Numbered from the stretch's first letter, positions 1-12,267 are shown. The stretch is 64,000 bases of DNA from Pyxicephalus adspersus (GCF_032062135.1 NC_092858.1:165434094-165498093); one strand, 5' to 3'. Made by a program: numbers and translations. The notes: generated from the sequence alone by a model not told the origin.

Positions 1-177
1 TCATGGCTGTGCACCCCCTACAGGTCATCTATACCCCCACATTGCAATCTGCACCCCCTATGGGTCATCTATACCACCCTCATGGCTGTGCAACCCCTAC
101 AGGTCATCTATACCGCCCTCATGGCTATCTGCACCCCCTACAGGTCATCAATACCACCCTCATGGCTGTGCAACCCC
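1..177. repeat. Tandem repeat, about 40-bp unit
   Basis: About 4.4 imperfect copies of a unit containing TCATGGCTGTGCA, then CCCCTACAGGTCATCTATAC. The array is cut by the left edge of the window, so its full length is unknown. Confidence 0.8.
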
Positions 178-1189
178 ACTAGCGATCTCACCTTCACCAC
201 CCTACTTCTTGTATTCTTCAGTGCCACAGAGTTCTTCCAATAAAACGGCACATAGCTTTATAATGCACTGCCATGCGCATGTGTACTGCACCTGCAAAGG
301 CTCCTATTCATAAGAAAGTGGTGAACAAATAACAGACCATCACCTTTTCCTCAAATTTTTTAAAATAATCAGGTATGAAACAAACATTCTGGCCAAAGGT
401 GTGCACCACTATCAAAGGTTACTTGGTAATGGCGGTGATCATTGCTGCTTTATAAATATGTACACTACCTAATGGTCCAAAAACCATAATGTAAGAGAGG
501 GTGGTCAACTACGATAGGAAGTGTGAAATGTGTGGCAGGATCACCAGGGTGAAATATAATGGTGACGGTTTTGAAAAATAATTTTCACCCACTCAACACT
601 TCCAGGACCCTGATCGGCAATTTTTGGCATTATTCTTTTTGGGGTTAGATACACTTTAAGCCCAATCATATAGTTTCCCTATAGAACTGACATTGCATTG
701 TGTTGAATGTTGTGCATAGTCCTCCTGCCATGTCATACAATGACTTGCACATTGCTTTATAATGTATTGCCCTCCTATCATACAGGTGACTGACCGATGC
801 CTCAGAAACACTCCAGTGACCAGTAGACTTATTTACCCCCAGCCATGGGATTTGTGCATAAAACATTCTTCTGCTCTCTGGGTCCAACCCCAGCAAGCAG
901 AGCCATTCATTGCCTTTAGGTTGCCCTTGTCTGAGCAACCACACCACCTCTCTTCTGCAGAGCATCACCGCAGAGCAGATTGCAGGGAATGGGTTGTACT
1001 GAAAAAAATTATGATGTACACCAGTGGAGTACATCCTGCAGTCCAGGGGCCACTTGCACTATTTTGGTGTTTTTTGTAAGGCCCATGTACCCCAGAAGGC
1101 AACAGTGGGGTCTTCTATGGCAGAGTTCTTCAACAAGGATTCCTTTTCGGAATGTGAGGATAGCTGTGGATATAGTAATTATAGGAGGG
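178..1189. other. Intergenic, no gene recognised
   Basis: AT-rich DNA with overlapping short ORFs on both strands that have no recognisable motifs. The phrase CTTTATAATG..TGCC occurs near 252 and near 755, which suggests old dispersed repeats. Confidence 0.5.
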
Positions 1190-1265
1190 GTCCCTGTAGG
1201 TCTGGAGGATATTTTGAAGGGCTCCCACATATTAAAAAGTTTGAGAAACACTGGTGTATAGCATT
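1190..1265 (+). mobile_element. Fragment of hAT-like repeat (family X)
   Basis: Matches the 3' part of the family seen complete at 9114-9381: GTGGATATAGTAATTATAG, then GGGGTCCCTG and a TTAAAAAGTTTGAGAAACAC end. Only the 3' third is present. Confidence 0.55.
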
Positions 1266-1429
1266 TCATAGTAGTGTTCAAGTAACATCAGGGGCCACAA
1301 CTGGAGATCACTATTGTTTGACCTGACAGCCAATGAGTGCTGTACATTATTTATGTGCCAGTTTTGGGCTTTATATACAGTTTCCTTTTCTATTGCATTG
1401 TATGTTATGCTTTAATTTACATTTCTCCT

Positions 1430-1740
1430 ACCCAGTGGCAGAAGTAGCCAACAGTGGTCCTGTGAGCTGAGGAAGGTCCGGAGCCCTTGTGCAGCAGCAC
1501 ACCCTATGCTCCTCCCTATGTCTGGCCATGCTCCTACCTATGTACTCCCCATACATTGTCATTTTGGGCCTGATATATCCAGCAAACCTGGAATAGCTTT
1601 CTTAAAATATATTTGCTATTAGTTGGCAAATGTTTCCAATCCTGGACCAGATTCATTCCAAGTTTGTTGGATCACCCAGGTTATCTTATGATAGTCTATC
1701 TTCTCCAGTCTTAGAGAGTTTTAATAAATTAGGCCCATAG
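1430..1740 (+). repeat. Left arm of large inverted repeat (contains a MITE)
   Basis: The arm reads CCCAGTGGCAGA, GGAAGGTCCGGAGCCCTTGT, then TGTACTCCCCATACATTGTC, and continues into a 'GGCCTGAT..CCAGCAAACCTGG..AATAAATTAGGCCC' MITE. The reverse complement of 2840-3130 carries the same blocks in the same order. The two arms flank the satellite at about 1780-2838. Confidence 0.75.
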
Positions 1741-1779
1741 TTGACCTATGCCATCATACACTCCTATATGATTTACCAC

Positions 1780-2182
1780 CCTCCTACCTGTGTACCCCCC
1801 ACCCATATACTTTGTTATATAATGTCTGCCCTATAGCATTCATTGCTCCAATATAATTCACAGGCCTTCTAAACTGTCTGATCTATGGCATCATAAGTTT
1901 CTGTATAATGTACTGTCCACCTACCTGAGCTCATATACACATATACATATACATATACATATACACGCTCATATTATCTCTATCCTAAAGCATTGCAGAC
2001 TCTTATTTAAAGCACTGGCCCTGTGGGTGCACATCCCCAGCAATGTCATAAAGAATTGGTCCATTGTTCACTATTGTAAAATATACTGCCCTCCTACCTA
2101 TGTACTCCCCATACTTTGCTGTCTATCCTATAGCATTACATGCCTTGTTATATTATACTGCCCTCCTACCTATGTATTCCCC
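1780..2182 (+). repeat. Satellite, about 72-bp unit, left part
   Basis: The clear unit is at 2086-2182: TATACTGCCCTCCTACCTAT, then GTACTCCCCATAC, TGTCTATCCTATAGCATTAC and ATGCC. Earlier copies between 1780 and 2040 are degenerate. A (CATATA)n microsatellite lies at about 1935-1966. The array runs into the assembly gap. Confidence 0.75.
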
Positions 2183-2728
2183 NNNNNNNNNNNNNNNNNN
2201 NNNNNNNNNNNNNNNNNNNNNNNNNNNNNNNNNNNNNNNNNNNNNNNNNNNNNNNNNNNNNNNNNNNNNNNNNNNNNNNNNNNNNNNNNNNNNNNNNNNN
2301 NNNNNNNNNNNNNNNNNNNNNNNNNNNNNNNNNNNNNNNNNNNNNNNNNNNNNNNNNNNNNNNNNNNNNNNNNNNNNNNNNNNNNNNNNNNNNNNNNNNN
2401 NNNNNNNNNNNNNNNNNNNNNNNNNNNNNNNNNNNNNNNNNNNNNNNNNNNNNNNNNNNNNNNNNNNNNNNNNNNNNNNNNNNNNNNNNNNNNNNNNNNN
2501 NNNNNNNNNNNNNNNNNNNNNNNNNNNNNNNNNNNNNNNNNNNNNNNNNNNNNNNNNNNNNNNNNNNNNNNNNNNNNNNNNNNNNNNNNNNNNNNNNNNN
2601 NNNNNNNNNNNNNNNNNNNNNNNNNNNNNNNNNNNNNNNNNNNNNNNNNNNNNNNNNNNNNNNNNNNNNNNNNNNNNNNNNNNNNNNNNNNNNNNNNNNN
2701 NNNNNNNNNNNNNNNNNNNNNNNNNNNN
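2183..2728. other. Assembly gap of 546 N
   Basis: Unbroken run of N. The same satellite unit flanks it on both sides, so the gap is an unresolved tandem array. The real array length may differ from 546 bp. Confidence 1.
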
Positions 2729-2838
2729 TATACTGCTCTCCTACCTATGTATTCCCCATACATTGCTGTCTATCCTATAGCATTACATGCCTCATTATAT
2801 TATACTGCTCTCCTACCTATGTACTCCCCTATACCTTT
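2729..2838 (+). repeat. Satellite, about 72-bp unit, right part
   Basis: About one and a half units nearly identical to 2086-2182, here with CTGCTCTCC in place of CTGCCCTCC. Confidence 0.8.
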
Positions 2839-2839
2839 C

Positions 2840-3130
2840 ATATTAAATCTGATTTATTAAAACTCTCCAAGACAGGGGAATCTAGATCAAGGGAGAATTT
2901 GGGTGCTCCAGCAAACCTAGAATTGATCTGGCCCAGGATTGAAAACATGTGCAAACTAAGAGCAAATTATTTTAGGAAATCCATTGCAGGTTTTCTTGAA
3001 AAATCAGGCCCCATATGACAATGTATGGGGAGTACACAGCATGATCAAGGGAGGACATAGGGAGGTGCAAAGTGTGATTCTGCACAAGGGCTCCGGACCT
3101 TCCTCCTACTGTCTGCCACTGGGTATGAGG
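2840..3130 (-). repeat. Right arm of large inverted repeat (contains a MITE)
   Basis: Reverse-complement counterpart of 1430-1740. The MITE is at 2840-3012, and ACAATGTATGGGGAGTACAC and ACAAGGGCTCCGGACCTTCC follow it. The arms are diverged but colinear, which points to an old fold-back element or inverted duplication. Confidence 0.75.
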
Positions 3131-3169
3131 GCTGTACAACAGAACACACAATGCAATAAAATTGGATCA

Positions 3170-3310
3170 TATATATATAAGCTGAGTACTCCCCTACAAT
3201 GTCATATTGTGTCTGTCCTATGGCATTTTACGCGTCAATTTAATGCCCTTCCCTGCCGTCCTATGTTCTGCACTACTCCCTGCCCACTCCTCCTGCCCTG
3301 TTACATGCCA
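3170..3310 (+). repeat. Degenerate copy of the 72-bp satellite
   Basis: Carries GAGTACTCCCCTACAATGTC followed by GTCTGTCCTATGGCATTTTA and TGCCGTCCTATG, a diverged unit outside the right arm. Confidence 0.5.
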
Positions 3311-3779
3311 TATCATTGCCAACATTGAGAATTAACTAGGAGTGAAGGTAACAATACACTGAACACATGTGGGCATGGCCAAATAAAGGTAGGTGTTGGA
3401 GTACAGACTTGGCATATAGTGTGCCACCTATTCTTTACTATTTTTATGACAATACATTGCCTGGAGGTGCAGAGAAGAGATATAACATTATAATTATATT
3501 GTTTCACGTGAACCTTGCACCGTCTCATTTCCCCATGATGAGATCTGTTCAGTGACTCATCACTAACAAATGTCTGCGGAGTCAGCTGCACACTACTGAT
3601 GTTCCAGTAAAATTTCAATTACATTTTGCTACCTATGATAGAAACCGAGACCAGGTTCACATAAACGATTCCCGGGCAGTCAGCACGAGGTTGAGAGCCT
3701 GCCAGTTGCTGCTTGGCTGCCACCGCCATGTTTGCTCAAAATAAATGAGCATTCAGATATGATTTGATGCAGTCAGACT

Positions 3780-4110
3780 CATCCATCCTTCCCACCGCTC
3801 CTCTTCTGCTGCATCTCTTTGTAGTTCTCTTCATTGGCTTCTATTTCACCTTAGATTCAAATTCAAGCTCCTGTGCTTTGCCTTCAAATCTCTCCACAGT
3901 TCTTGTCCTACTTACCTTTCTGACCTGATAGAAAAAAACTCCCCTAGCCGCTCTCTCCGCTCCTCTAATAACCTACTATTGACTTCCTCACTCATAACCT
4001 CATCACACGCATGGCTCCAAGACTTTTCTAGAGCTGCTCCGATTCTCTGGAATGGTCTTCCTCGTCCTAATCTGCTTGCTCCAACTTTTTTGCTTTTTAA
4101 AGCCCCATAC
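3780..4110 (+). mobile_element. LINE reverse transcriptase C-terminal fragment
   Basis: One plus-strand frame reads through LCFAFKSLHS, PTYLSDLIEK, SRSLRSSNN, DFSRAAPILWNGLPRP and LAPTFLLFK. This is the typical C-terminal end of a non-LTR retrotransposon polyprotein (L2/CR1/Rex-like 'WNSLP' region). It has no catalytic reverse transcriptase motif and is a decayed 5'-truncated copy. A second copy lies on the minus strand at 45700-45870. Confidence 0.7.
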
Positions 4111-5380
4111 ACATGTTGAATCACCATATAGAAATTGATCACACTGATAACTTCCAGCTACAATAGAACGAATGAACGCTTTACAGGCAATGCTGTTTTC
4201 ATTCTGTGCAGGGGGAAGGACTGGAGGCACCCTGCTGCGGCCCACCAATTAAGAAATAATAAAGCTCATTCTTGATGGCTGTTTAGTCATCTGGCAGGAC
4301 AGACTGCTAAATCCTGGCAGGGACAGGTGTACAGACGACAGAACTTTGTATCAGGAAGTAAAAAAAACCTTACGTCTGTATGTAGTTTTATTTCTTAGAG
4401 TATCAAGGCATATTACAAGTCAATAAAGTTTATTAAAAAAAAGAAAATGTAGCATTTCAAATTCTTGATTCTTAAGTGGTTGAAGTTGGTGACAGGGTCT
4501 CTTTAACATACTTTATGAGATCAGTAATGATATACAATGTGCAAAAATGTCCATCAGCCAATCAGAATTCACTTCTCATTAGTTAGCAGTCAACACAGTA
4601 AAGGATGATTGCTGATTGGTTATCACGTGTTAAAAAAATAACCCCGCAGATACCAAATGTAGGATTTTTGTATTACCTGTCTTGTTTGAGGTTAGAAGAG
4701 AAATGTTAGATGAAACCAATGATGATGAAACAGCAATATGACCTAATATGCCTCCGGTTATGAGATTTGGCAATTGCAGCATGACAAATGACACTTGTTT
4801 AATCTCTTATCTAGAGAAAATACCATTAGCTGATTCATACAGCAATTCCAGAAATTCCAATTTTTATACTGACCTGGACACAAAAGATGATGGTAGAATC
4901 GCACGCAGACCAAGTGCTTCAAATAATAATGCATCAACCTCCAGCTGTACTTCTCTAGGTCCTTACATAGGATATGAATTGGTACTCTGCACAATATTTT
5001 AATGGGACTTCTGTAGAAAAATACCAAACTTTATTCACTTTGTGGGGCTTTCTTGGCAGAAAAATTGAACAATAATTTATTTAACACATGCTCATATTTT
5101 GAGTTGAGATTGAAGTGTCATGCTTGGAGAGAAAGAGCCTCTAGGGGGCGCTATGGCTTGCACAATAGCAGTGTGAGCCCTGAGAAGGGCAGAATCTATG
5201 CAGCAGCCTTGTTTTCTCCAGAGCCTCTAGTGGTGATGATGTTGTGCTGCAAGCTGCTGCCAGGTTGTGGTCCTTGGGCACACCAGGGTAGGTAGGATAA
5301 TGTGCAGTGCCAAATCAGCAAGTGAGAGAATAGTCAAAGAAGACCAGGGTCGAGGCAGGCAGCAGACAAGAGAGGTCAGG
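4111..5380. other. Intergenic, no gene recognised
   Basis: Only short unrelated ORFs. The stretch 4110-4260 resembles the 'tacacacgt' MITE family. I see no exon with splice sites and protein-like composition. Confidence 0.45.
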
Positions 5381-5384
5381 AACA

Positions 5385-5560
5385 AGAACCAGAAATGCAG
5401 AAAATAGACACCTGTGACACGGGGGTCACCAAAGACAAAAGGGAACACAGGAAGCAACAGGAGGCACAGGTGATACGGGGGTCATTTGAGACATAGGAGA
5501 ACGCAGGAGACACGGGGGTCACTGCAGATACAAGGGAACACTGGAACAGCACAAGGAAAC
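5385..5560 (+). repeat. Tandem repeat, about 60-bp unit, 3 copies
   Basis: Three copies of a unit built on GACACGGGGGTCAC, then AAAGGGAACACAGGA, starting near 5408, 5472 and 5508. The copies are imperfect and unequal in length. Confidence 0.65.
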
Positions 5561-6125
5561 AGGCAGGGAAACAACAGACTGGGTGACAAGAGTTTAACAC
5601 AGGAGCTGGACTGGGTAAGCACTCAATTACCAGACAAGTGTAAAGCAAATGCTCAGCAGAGCTAGGGGGCTTGGCACTAGTGGAGACACTGTACATTCTA
5701 TATTTGAACGCTGTGTATTTGAGAGCCAACTAAAAAGCCAAGGTTACAAAGAAGGCTATCTCCTGGTAGCCGGCGGGAGGGGCGATACTGATAAAATCTG
5801 GAACAGCAGGCATACCTGGGCTCAAAACTGATTGCATATGTGGGAAAGAGGCGCTGATAAGGAGGTAAGTGTGATGTGAAGCAGGCAAAAGAACGTTATT
5901 GAATGCTTCTATACAGAGTTCCACTATTAACATTGTACATGAACCAAGGGCAATTCATCAGAGATGTGAAAATTGTGTTTTATTTTAACATAATCTATTT
6001 CTCCCAACACATTTCTCCTGGTTTAGCTTCTTCAGGGGAAGGTTTACGAAGTAAAGCACAAACTGTGTGTTAAGAAAAGTAGGAAAAGGCATCTGTATAT
6101 GTTTACAAGTTTGTACATATTGATA

Positions 6126-6374
6126 CAGGTATTCCCCGGGTTACATACGAGATAGGGACTGTAGGTTTGTTCTTAAGTTGAATTTGTTTGTAAGTTGGAA
6201 CAGGTACAATATTTTAATAAATTAGGACAGATGTTTGTCTCAACATATTATTAGGCAGTGTGGTGTCAGTTACTGTATACAATCCTCACTGTTAATTACA
6301 AACAAAGCAAAAAAAAAAACACATACAGAACAAACCTACAGTCCCTATCTCATATGTAACCCAGGGACTACCTG
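6126..6374. mobile_element. Palindromic MITE, mariner-like, TA-flanked
   Basis: Inverted termini CAGGTATTCCCCGGGTTACA at the left and TATGTAACCCAGGGACTACC at the right are flanked by TA. Arms of about 50 bp also share GATAGGGACTGTAGGTTTGT. A second copy is at 33969-34373. It has no coding capacity. Confidence 0.75.
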
Positions 6375-6614
6375 TATTACAATTTCGGTATAATACAGTC
6401 ATAATATTGTATAGGTGTGTGAGGAATATTACATACAAAATATGTTACTATGTTTAAATATTTTTGTATAAACAATAAAAGCTACTTTCTACGACAAAAA
6501 GCAACAGCAATACAACATCCAGTATCATATGATTCTGTGTATACAATTCACCTGATCATGGAGCATATGGGATCAAAAACATCAATTGATGTATTCCTTA
6601 AAGAACACTCTTCA

Positions 6615-6838
6615 CTCAATGGGCCTGATTTATTAAAGTTTCCCAAGGCTGAAGAAGATACACTTTCATGGGTGATCCAGCAAACCTGGAATGTTTTTGT
6701 TTTATTTGCTATTTGCTAACAAAAGTTTTGAATCCTGAACCAGATCCAATCCAGGTTTGCTGGATCACCCAGCTTCACTGATGAAAGTGTATCTTCCCCA
6801 GCCTTGGAGAACTTTATTAAATCTTGCCCAATGTATTT
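6615..6838. mobile_element. Palindromic MITE ('TGATTTATTAAAG' family)
   Basis: The left arm GGGCCTGATTTATTAAAG, CAAGGCTGAAG, ATACACTTTCATGGGTGATC, CAGCAAACCTGG is mirrored by the right arm ending GCCTTGGAGAACTTTATTAA. Related copies are at 1567-1740, 2840-3012, 17778-17997 and 26848-27058. Confidence 0.8.
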
Positions 6839-7502
6839 TCAGGACATCTATTGGATTGGTACCACTCAACATCTCAATATATACAACTGCTTTCGATAAT
6901 GTGACACATTTGGGAAGATAAAATTCTCCTACTTCTATCTTTATCCTTCTTTTTATTTTAATATATTGTTTATATCCCCATATGTTATTCTTCTTATTCA
7001 CAATCTTATTCTCTTTAATTAGAAATAATAGAAGACCAGAAAAAGAAAAGAATTGTGCTTTAAGAAAGTCCCAAGTTGTTGTGTACAACTAACCTTTAAA
7101 CAGGGTACAGCTGCGCATATTTTTATGGCACGAGGGAAGATTAATCTTAAATCGTTGTATTTCTTTAATAAACGTTCGACCCAAAAATAATAAAAAGCAC
7201 GTGTTGCCTAATCTTTTGTTGGCGTGTCAGCCTTGCGGGAGGTTAATGGTAGCAGGCTAACTAAGCCTCGGAGTGCCCCTACAAATCCCCCGCTGTGATT
7301 GGACGCAACTCCGAGATTAAACAACATCATTCCATTCCTTCCTGAACTGCGTGTATTGCTTGTAACACATTGGATGTAAGAATGGTCATTATGCCAATAA
7401 CGTAATATAACTGATTGTTTACACAGAGCGATGTTACTGCTGGGATATCAGATTGCATATTCTACATGAAATATTCCACTTTTTTAAGTGATGGATTAGA
7501 TC
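6839..7502. other. Intergenic, no gene recognised
   Basis: No gene seen. 7200-7340 is locally GC-richer and holds an inverted CCAAT box (GATTGG), but no adjacent exon could be found, so no promoter is called. Confidence 0.4.
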
Positions 7503-7765
7503 AATGTTACTCAACCAAGGTTCCTCCAGAGATCGCTAGGAGTTCTTTAAGCAATGAGCAATTTGGACCTCTCAGGTCAGTTTAAGTGGCACCAATAATT
7601 TTCTTGGTTATCTGTAAGGATGACATTTTTACCAATGGCCAGTAAGAGGAATTATTCCCATTGCTCACTTATGTACTGGGAGCTTTGGATATAATAGAAT
7701 GGGTTCCCTGAAGACCTGAAAGTTATTTCAAGGGTCCACCCACCTAAAAAGGTTAAGGATCACTA
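7503..7765 (+). mobile_element. hAT-like non-autonomous element, family X
   Basis: Starts ATGTTACTCAACCAAGGTTC and ends AAAAAGGTTAAGGATCACTA. Inside are GACATT..CCAATGGCCAG and GGTTCCCTGAAGACCTGAAA, shared with copies at 9114, 12750, 15776, 29436 and 36302. Diverged. Confidence 0.65.
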
Positions 7766-9105
7766 GTTTAGACCTTTGTGGATAGGGGGGAGGGTTAACG
7801 TTTTAAGTTTTCTTCCTCTCTAGGGTAGAGGATATTTCCAGAACAGGAACATTGAAAAAACAGTTGTAACCTTTCCTCTCATTAGAAAAAAATGTGTTTT
7901 TGTCTTTGTCTCCCATTCCAAATGTTGTAAAGGAATACAGGCTGTTCACATAGCAAACAGAATGATCTCATTGAAAGGGTTATTTCACTTAGTAAATAAG
8001 ATGGAGCTCTGCTGACTTCAACCTTCCAATCCCATGCCAGCAAATCTTTATTTTATTTTCTTTACATTGCCTTGCCTCACATTCTTGATATTGTAGACAT
8101 TATTTCTTAAATAAAATAAACAACAGAGAATTGAAGACAAATACTGCTGCTGTTGATTTACACTTGACTAATGCATGGATTACATCACCTAATCTATTAA
8201 ACCATTGGCAACGTTTTAGGTTTTCTCTTAAACAATGACAAATCTGCTATTGCAACATAAATCAAGCTGAATGTCAACCTTGTCACTGTCATTTACAGAC
8301 TGCTTATACTCTACAGATGAACTTTTCTTCATTATGATGAACATTGGCAGAGGACCTTTTAATGGACCTTTCCATCACTGCACCATGCAAGGCAGTAATA
8401 TAAAAGGTGTGAAAGATCAAATTGTGAGAGATTGTGGCCCTCGAATGGCTAAATGATAAATAATGGAGTATTGCATCTTGCAGTTGATGTGTTCACATGT
8501 GTAGATAGTTGGTAAATGCTTCAGAGGAAGTAATGTGCACATCTTTGATAACTGGTGATGCCAAGGTATGTGACTCTCCTTATACCTCCATTTAAAATCC
8601 ACTCGTTTAAGCCCTACTGTCATCATGAAAGTTACTCCTTTCCCAGAATTTGATCTATACTGTTTTTTTATGAAACCCAACATAAAAAAGTCATCATGAG
8701 GTACGGAATCATAACAGCCAAAACGCAAAGTCTCTTTTGCAAAGACATGCAAAGTCTATTTTGCCAAAAAGACCAAAGGTAGTGGTTAGCATAAGGTTTG
8801 GTGTGTAGGTATGGTACTGGAAAAAAGAATGGGGTCAGCAGTAGCGGTGAGAGCGAGGGGTGGATTTGGCATGAAGGTGAGGTGGTTTCAGACAGGGTGT
8901 TGAGTAAGAGGGTGGAAAAGAAGGGTGCTAAAGGTATGGTGGTGAATGGTCACCGGGAGCTGTACACTATAGCTCCAAATACTAGAGAAATCTCCCATCC
9001 CGGAAGTTGTGTAGGATGGTTAGTGGTGTGAGCTGTTGGGGCCGGAAAGCAGAAATTGGAAAACCATGAATTATTGTCATCTGTTGCAGGAACTGCTCTA
9101 AATTC
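7766..9105. other. Intergenic, no gene recognised
   Basis: AT-rich DNA with only short ORFs and no recognisable domain. A G-rich stretch at 8800-9030 is open for 77 codons but low in complexity. Confidence 0.45.
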
Positions 9106-9113
9106 CTCTAGAG

Positions 9114-9381
9114 TTTGTCAACCGGGGTTCCTCCAGAGGTTGCTAGGGGGTCCTTGAACAATTTGTGCCTCTCAGGTTACTTTAGTGGATATCAATGATC
9201 TATTTGGCTATCTGTAAGGGTGACATTCTTCCCAATGGCCAGCAATGTAAGAGACATTCTTCTTAATTACCACCATACTAATATACTGTAAACTGTGAAT
9301 ATAGTAATTTTAGCAGGGGTCCCTGAAAAACAGAAAATTATATCAGGGGTTCCTCAATGTTAAAAACGTTGAGAAAGGCTG
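9114..9381 (+). mobile_element. hAT-like non-autonomous element, family X, with target duplication
   Basis: Termini TTTGTCAACCGGGGTTCC and GTTAAAAACGTTGAGAAAGG are imperfect inverted repeats (TTTCTCAACC type). The flanks CTCTAGAG (9106-9113) and CTCTAGAC (9382-9389) match at 7 of 8 bases, consistent with the 8-bp target duplication of hAT elements. No transposase ORF is present. Confidence 0.75.
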
Positions 9382-9534
9382 CTCTAGACTCTCCCATCCT
9401 AGACAGTTGTTTAAGGAACAAGCGTCCCCACTGGAAGATTTACCCTTTTTACCTGTTCTCATGGTGTTGTCATGGACAACCAAAACTTTGGATATACCCT
9501 TATTTCTATTCCCAGCGACACTAGTGATCAGGAC

Positions 9535-10315
9535 TAGGGATGAGCGAGAATGCTTCTGGCATTCTTGCGAAAATTTCCTTGAACTTCCAATGTTTCTGCG
9601 AAATTTCGGCGAACCGATTTCGCGAAACCATCGGAAGGGGAAATTAAAACAGGTAGATTCCGAGAGCTGCATTCAGCCCTGGGAATCTCCCTGTTTGCGA
9701 TCCCGCAAACTTCCCACGGTCACGTGACCATGGCAACTGAACTGCAGATGAACTCTGCATGCAGTTCCACTACGATCCCCGGGGCACTAGAGGTTAATTA
9801 ACCACTAGTGCCCCGGGGATCGCACACTCTTTTTAATGATTGCAGCCACAGCTCCTCCTCTAGTGCCCCGGGGATCGCCTGCAGTCACAGCTGTGACCTG
9901 CAGATAAACTTTGCAGTTCCACTACAATCCCCGGGGATCACACACTCTTCTCAATGATTGCAACCACAACTGCAACTAAGTGTGCAATCCCCTTACAAAT
10001 GACACATTTGTTACAAATACAAATGTATCATTTGTAAGAGATACTTATATTACAATGTCAGGAGGTTCTCCTGTGCTGGGCATCTTTTCAATGATTGCAG
10101 CTATGGCTGCATTCATTGAGAAGAGTGTGCGATCCCCGGGGCACTAGAGGTTAATTAAGAAGAATTAACCAGATGCAGCTCTGGAAATTCTTCTGTTCAG
10201 CGAATGCTTGACCTCACTGCCAATCAGAAGAGTGTTCTCGCTTACATTTTCGGTATGCTAGAAAGGCCAGATTCGCTGCAAGATTGAAGTTAATATTCTT
10301 GCTTGCTCATCCCTA
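9535..10315. mobile_element. Non-autonomous hAT element with perfect 8-bp target duplication
   Basis: The inverted termini are TAGGGATGAGC at the left and GCTCATCCCTA at the right. The flanks are identical 8-mers ATCAGGAC at 9527-9534 and 10316-10323, the hallmark of hAT insertion. The 781-bp body has no transposase. It is built of repeated blocks such as GATCCCCGGGGCACTAGAGG, including a near-perfect palindrome around 9773-9822. A truncated relative is at 38630-38967. Confidence 0.88.
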
Positions 10316-10323
10316 ATCAGGAC

Positions 10324-12059
10324 CATTATAGGGGGTAAATCCGATGGTGATAGCAAAATAAACCCCAAATCCCTATCCAAATTTAAGAAATATATATAGT
10401 TATACTTTATTAGAAGTATCTGATTAATTTCATTAAAAGCTTTGGATAGAGTTGGGTTTTACCTTGGTTTAGTTACAAATATGGCTGCCTGTGGCCATCC
10501 CCAGCAGATGTAATGTGTTCGTTTTATATTACAAGTTCCATTCATTTACTGTAGCTGGTTAGAATTGTATTTCACAGCAGTTGGTATGGCAGTGGTCTGC
10601 TACTTTTTATGAAGTGTTAAGCCCGTACTGGCTGGAATCCGTCTTGGGTGAACAGGCTGAGTGAGAATGCAGTGTTTAAGACAATAAGAGTTTGAATCTG
10701 TTTTTCATATTTCTATTAATGGCCGGGGACCTTCTTATATTCTGGATAAAAGGTAACCCCAGGATCTGACAAGTGAAAAAATCACTGCAAAGAATTGGAT
10801 CTGAGGTCAAAATGCCCCAAAAAAATATTTAGTTACATCAAACATCTAAAATGTTAGTTGTGTCTATGCTTTGCCCTGTATAAAATTACTTGAATTCCTT
10901 GTGAAACATAGAATGTTCTTGCTGTACTTAGGCACTACTATGTATAGAGCCTCATAGATAATTATAGTATAAGATCATCTCAGGCACAGCTATCTCTGCC
11001 TAATATGCTAGGTGTTTACCATGTGATTCTCCCTCTCAATGTTACTCAATTCAATTGGTATAATGATCAATTAAAATCATTTTGCAATAAATTACAAGTA
11101 TTCAAAATACTATCAGTTTTTTAAACATTTTATTTGTTGCATCTAATATTGTTGTTGCAAATATTGCATAGTGTAAAGCTAGCTTTAGTGTAACCAGATT
11201 CACAGTCTCAGGAGTAAGGTTCAGTTCTCCTTGCTGGAGAGGAAGCTGTACCTGAGAACCTGCAATGTAAGGATCTCCCTGCTCCTTTATAGTTTAATTG
11301 GAGAATTTGTGCTTTCATCACTTCTCCTTCTGCTTCTTAGCCATTTTCCTACCAGTTATCAGCAGTTTTGACATTAGGAAAGAATGTCATACCTCTACTA
11401 GTATGGCCACTTCCACACAGAGACACATGGCTGGACAAGACATGGTAAATCAGTAAATAGGTGTAGATCTGCAAAGAGCTTAGGGTAAAGCTGTTGTTGT
11501 GTGCTTTGTGTGTAATTCATGTGTTTAGGGAGCTACCACTTTCTAATAGACCTCTGATGCAGTATACAGCACAGTTGACCCTTTAATACTTTTACTGCTG
11601 ACAGCATACCACATACATGAAAAGAGAAGAAATGGATTTAATACATTAACCCCCATAATAGCAGCAACATACTTGTGTTTACTGTTCACAATACTTTTTT
11701 AGGCTTTTTGGCAAAAGTGATCTGTGCAGCTGTAAAGCCACCCGACCATTTCTATGTGAATGCACCACAACACTTTTATGTAAAATGCAATGCATTGGGA
11801 AAAAAGGGTGAAGTATATTTTTGATGCATAGATATTGAATGCATCAGTTGATGCATCAAAAATCCAGGTCATTCTGCTTGTGTGCAGCTGTAATCAGAAG
11901 ATCTTTTTGCAGAAATGTTTGTATCATAATGAGGATATTCACTCTTTCGGGCGAGAATTTGAAATGTGTACATCGGTTGCTTGATGTCGTTCATGGATCT
12001 ATCAAATTGGATCTATGAAAGACCATTATGTAAGTCAAGGGAGGAGAACGCAGCAGGGC
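10324..12059. other. Intergenic, no gene recognised
   Basis: No ORF with family resemblance. Short phrases such as ATGCAATGCATTGGG near 11790 recur elsewhere in the window and look like old repeat pieces. Confidence 0.45.
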
Positions 12060-12185
12060 GCCTCTCGCTCGTCCTCTCCGCTTCCCTCCCTGTTGAAGAG
12101 AAAAGGCACTGTGTGTACAGCAGATCATTTCGATTGATGTAAATAATTGATCATGCTGATCATGCAGCCTTAGCTTTAGCCTTAG
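12060..12185. mobile_element. Fragment of 'tacacac' MITE family
   Basis: Contains TGTGTGTACAGCAGATCATT and CATGCAGCCTTAGC, resembling the terminal region of the elements at 15128-15462 and 61950-62240. Confidence 0.4.
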
Positions 12186-12267
12186 CTTTATCTTCAAGAC
12201 AGAAGAAGGCAGAAGTAATAAACAATGTTTGCCAGAACCAATTAACTTTTTTATTTAATAACATGGT

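Noticed and set aside
2027..3018. ORFs of 197-292 codons spanning the gap
   Set aside because: Mostly N; the remaining residues are satellite translation.
7200..7340. CpG-rich promoter with CCAAT box
   Set aside because: No exon or transcript feature nearby; GC increase is small.
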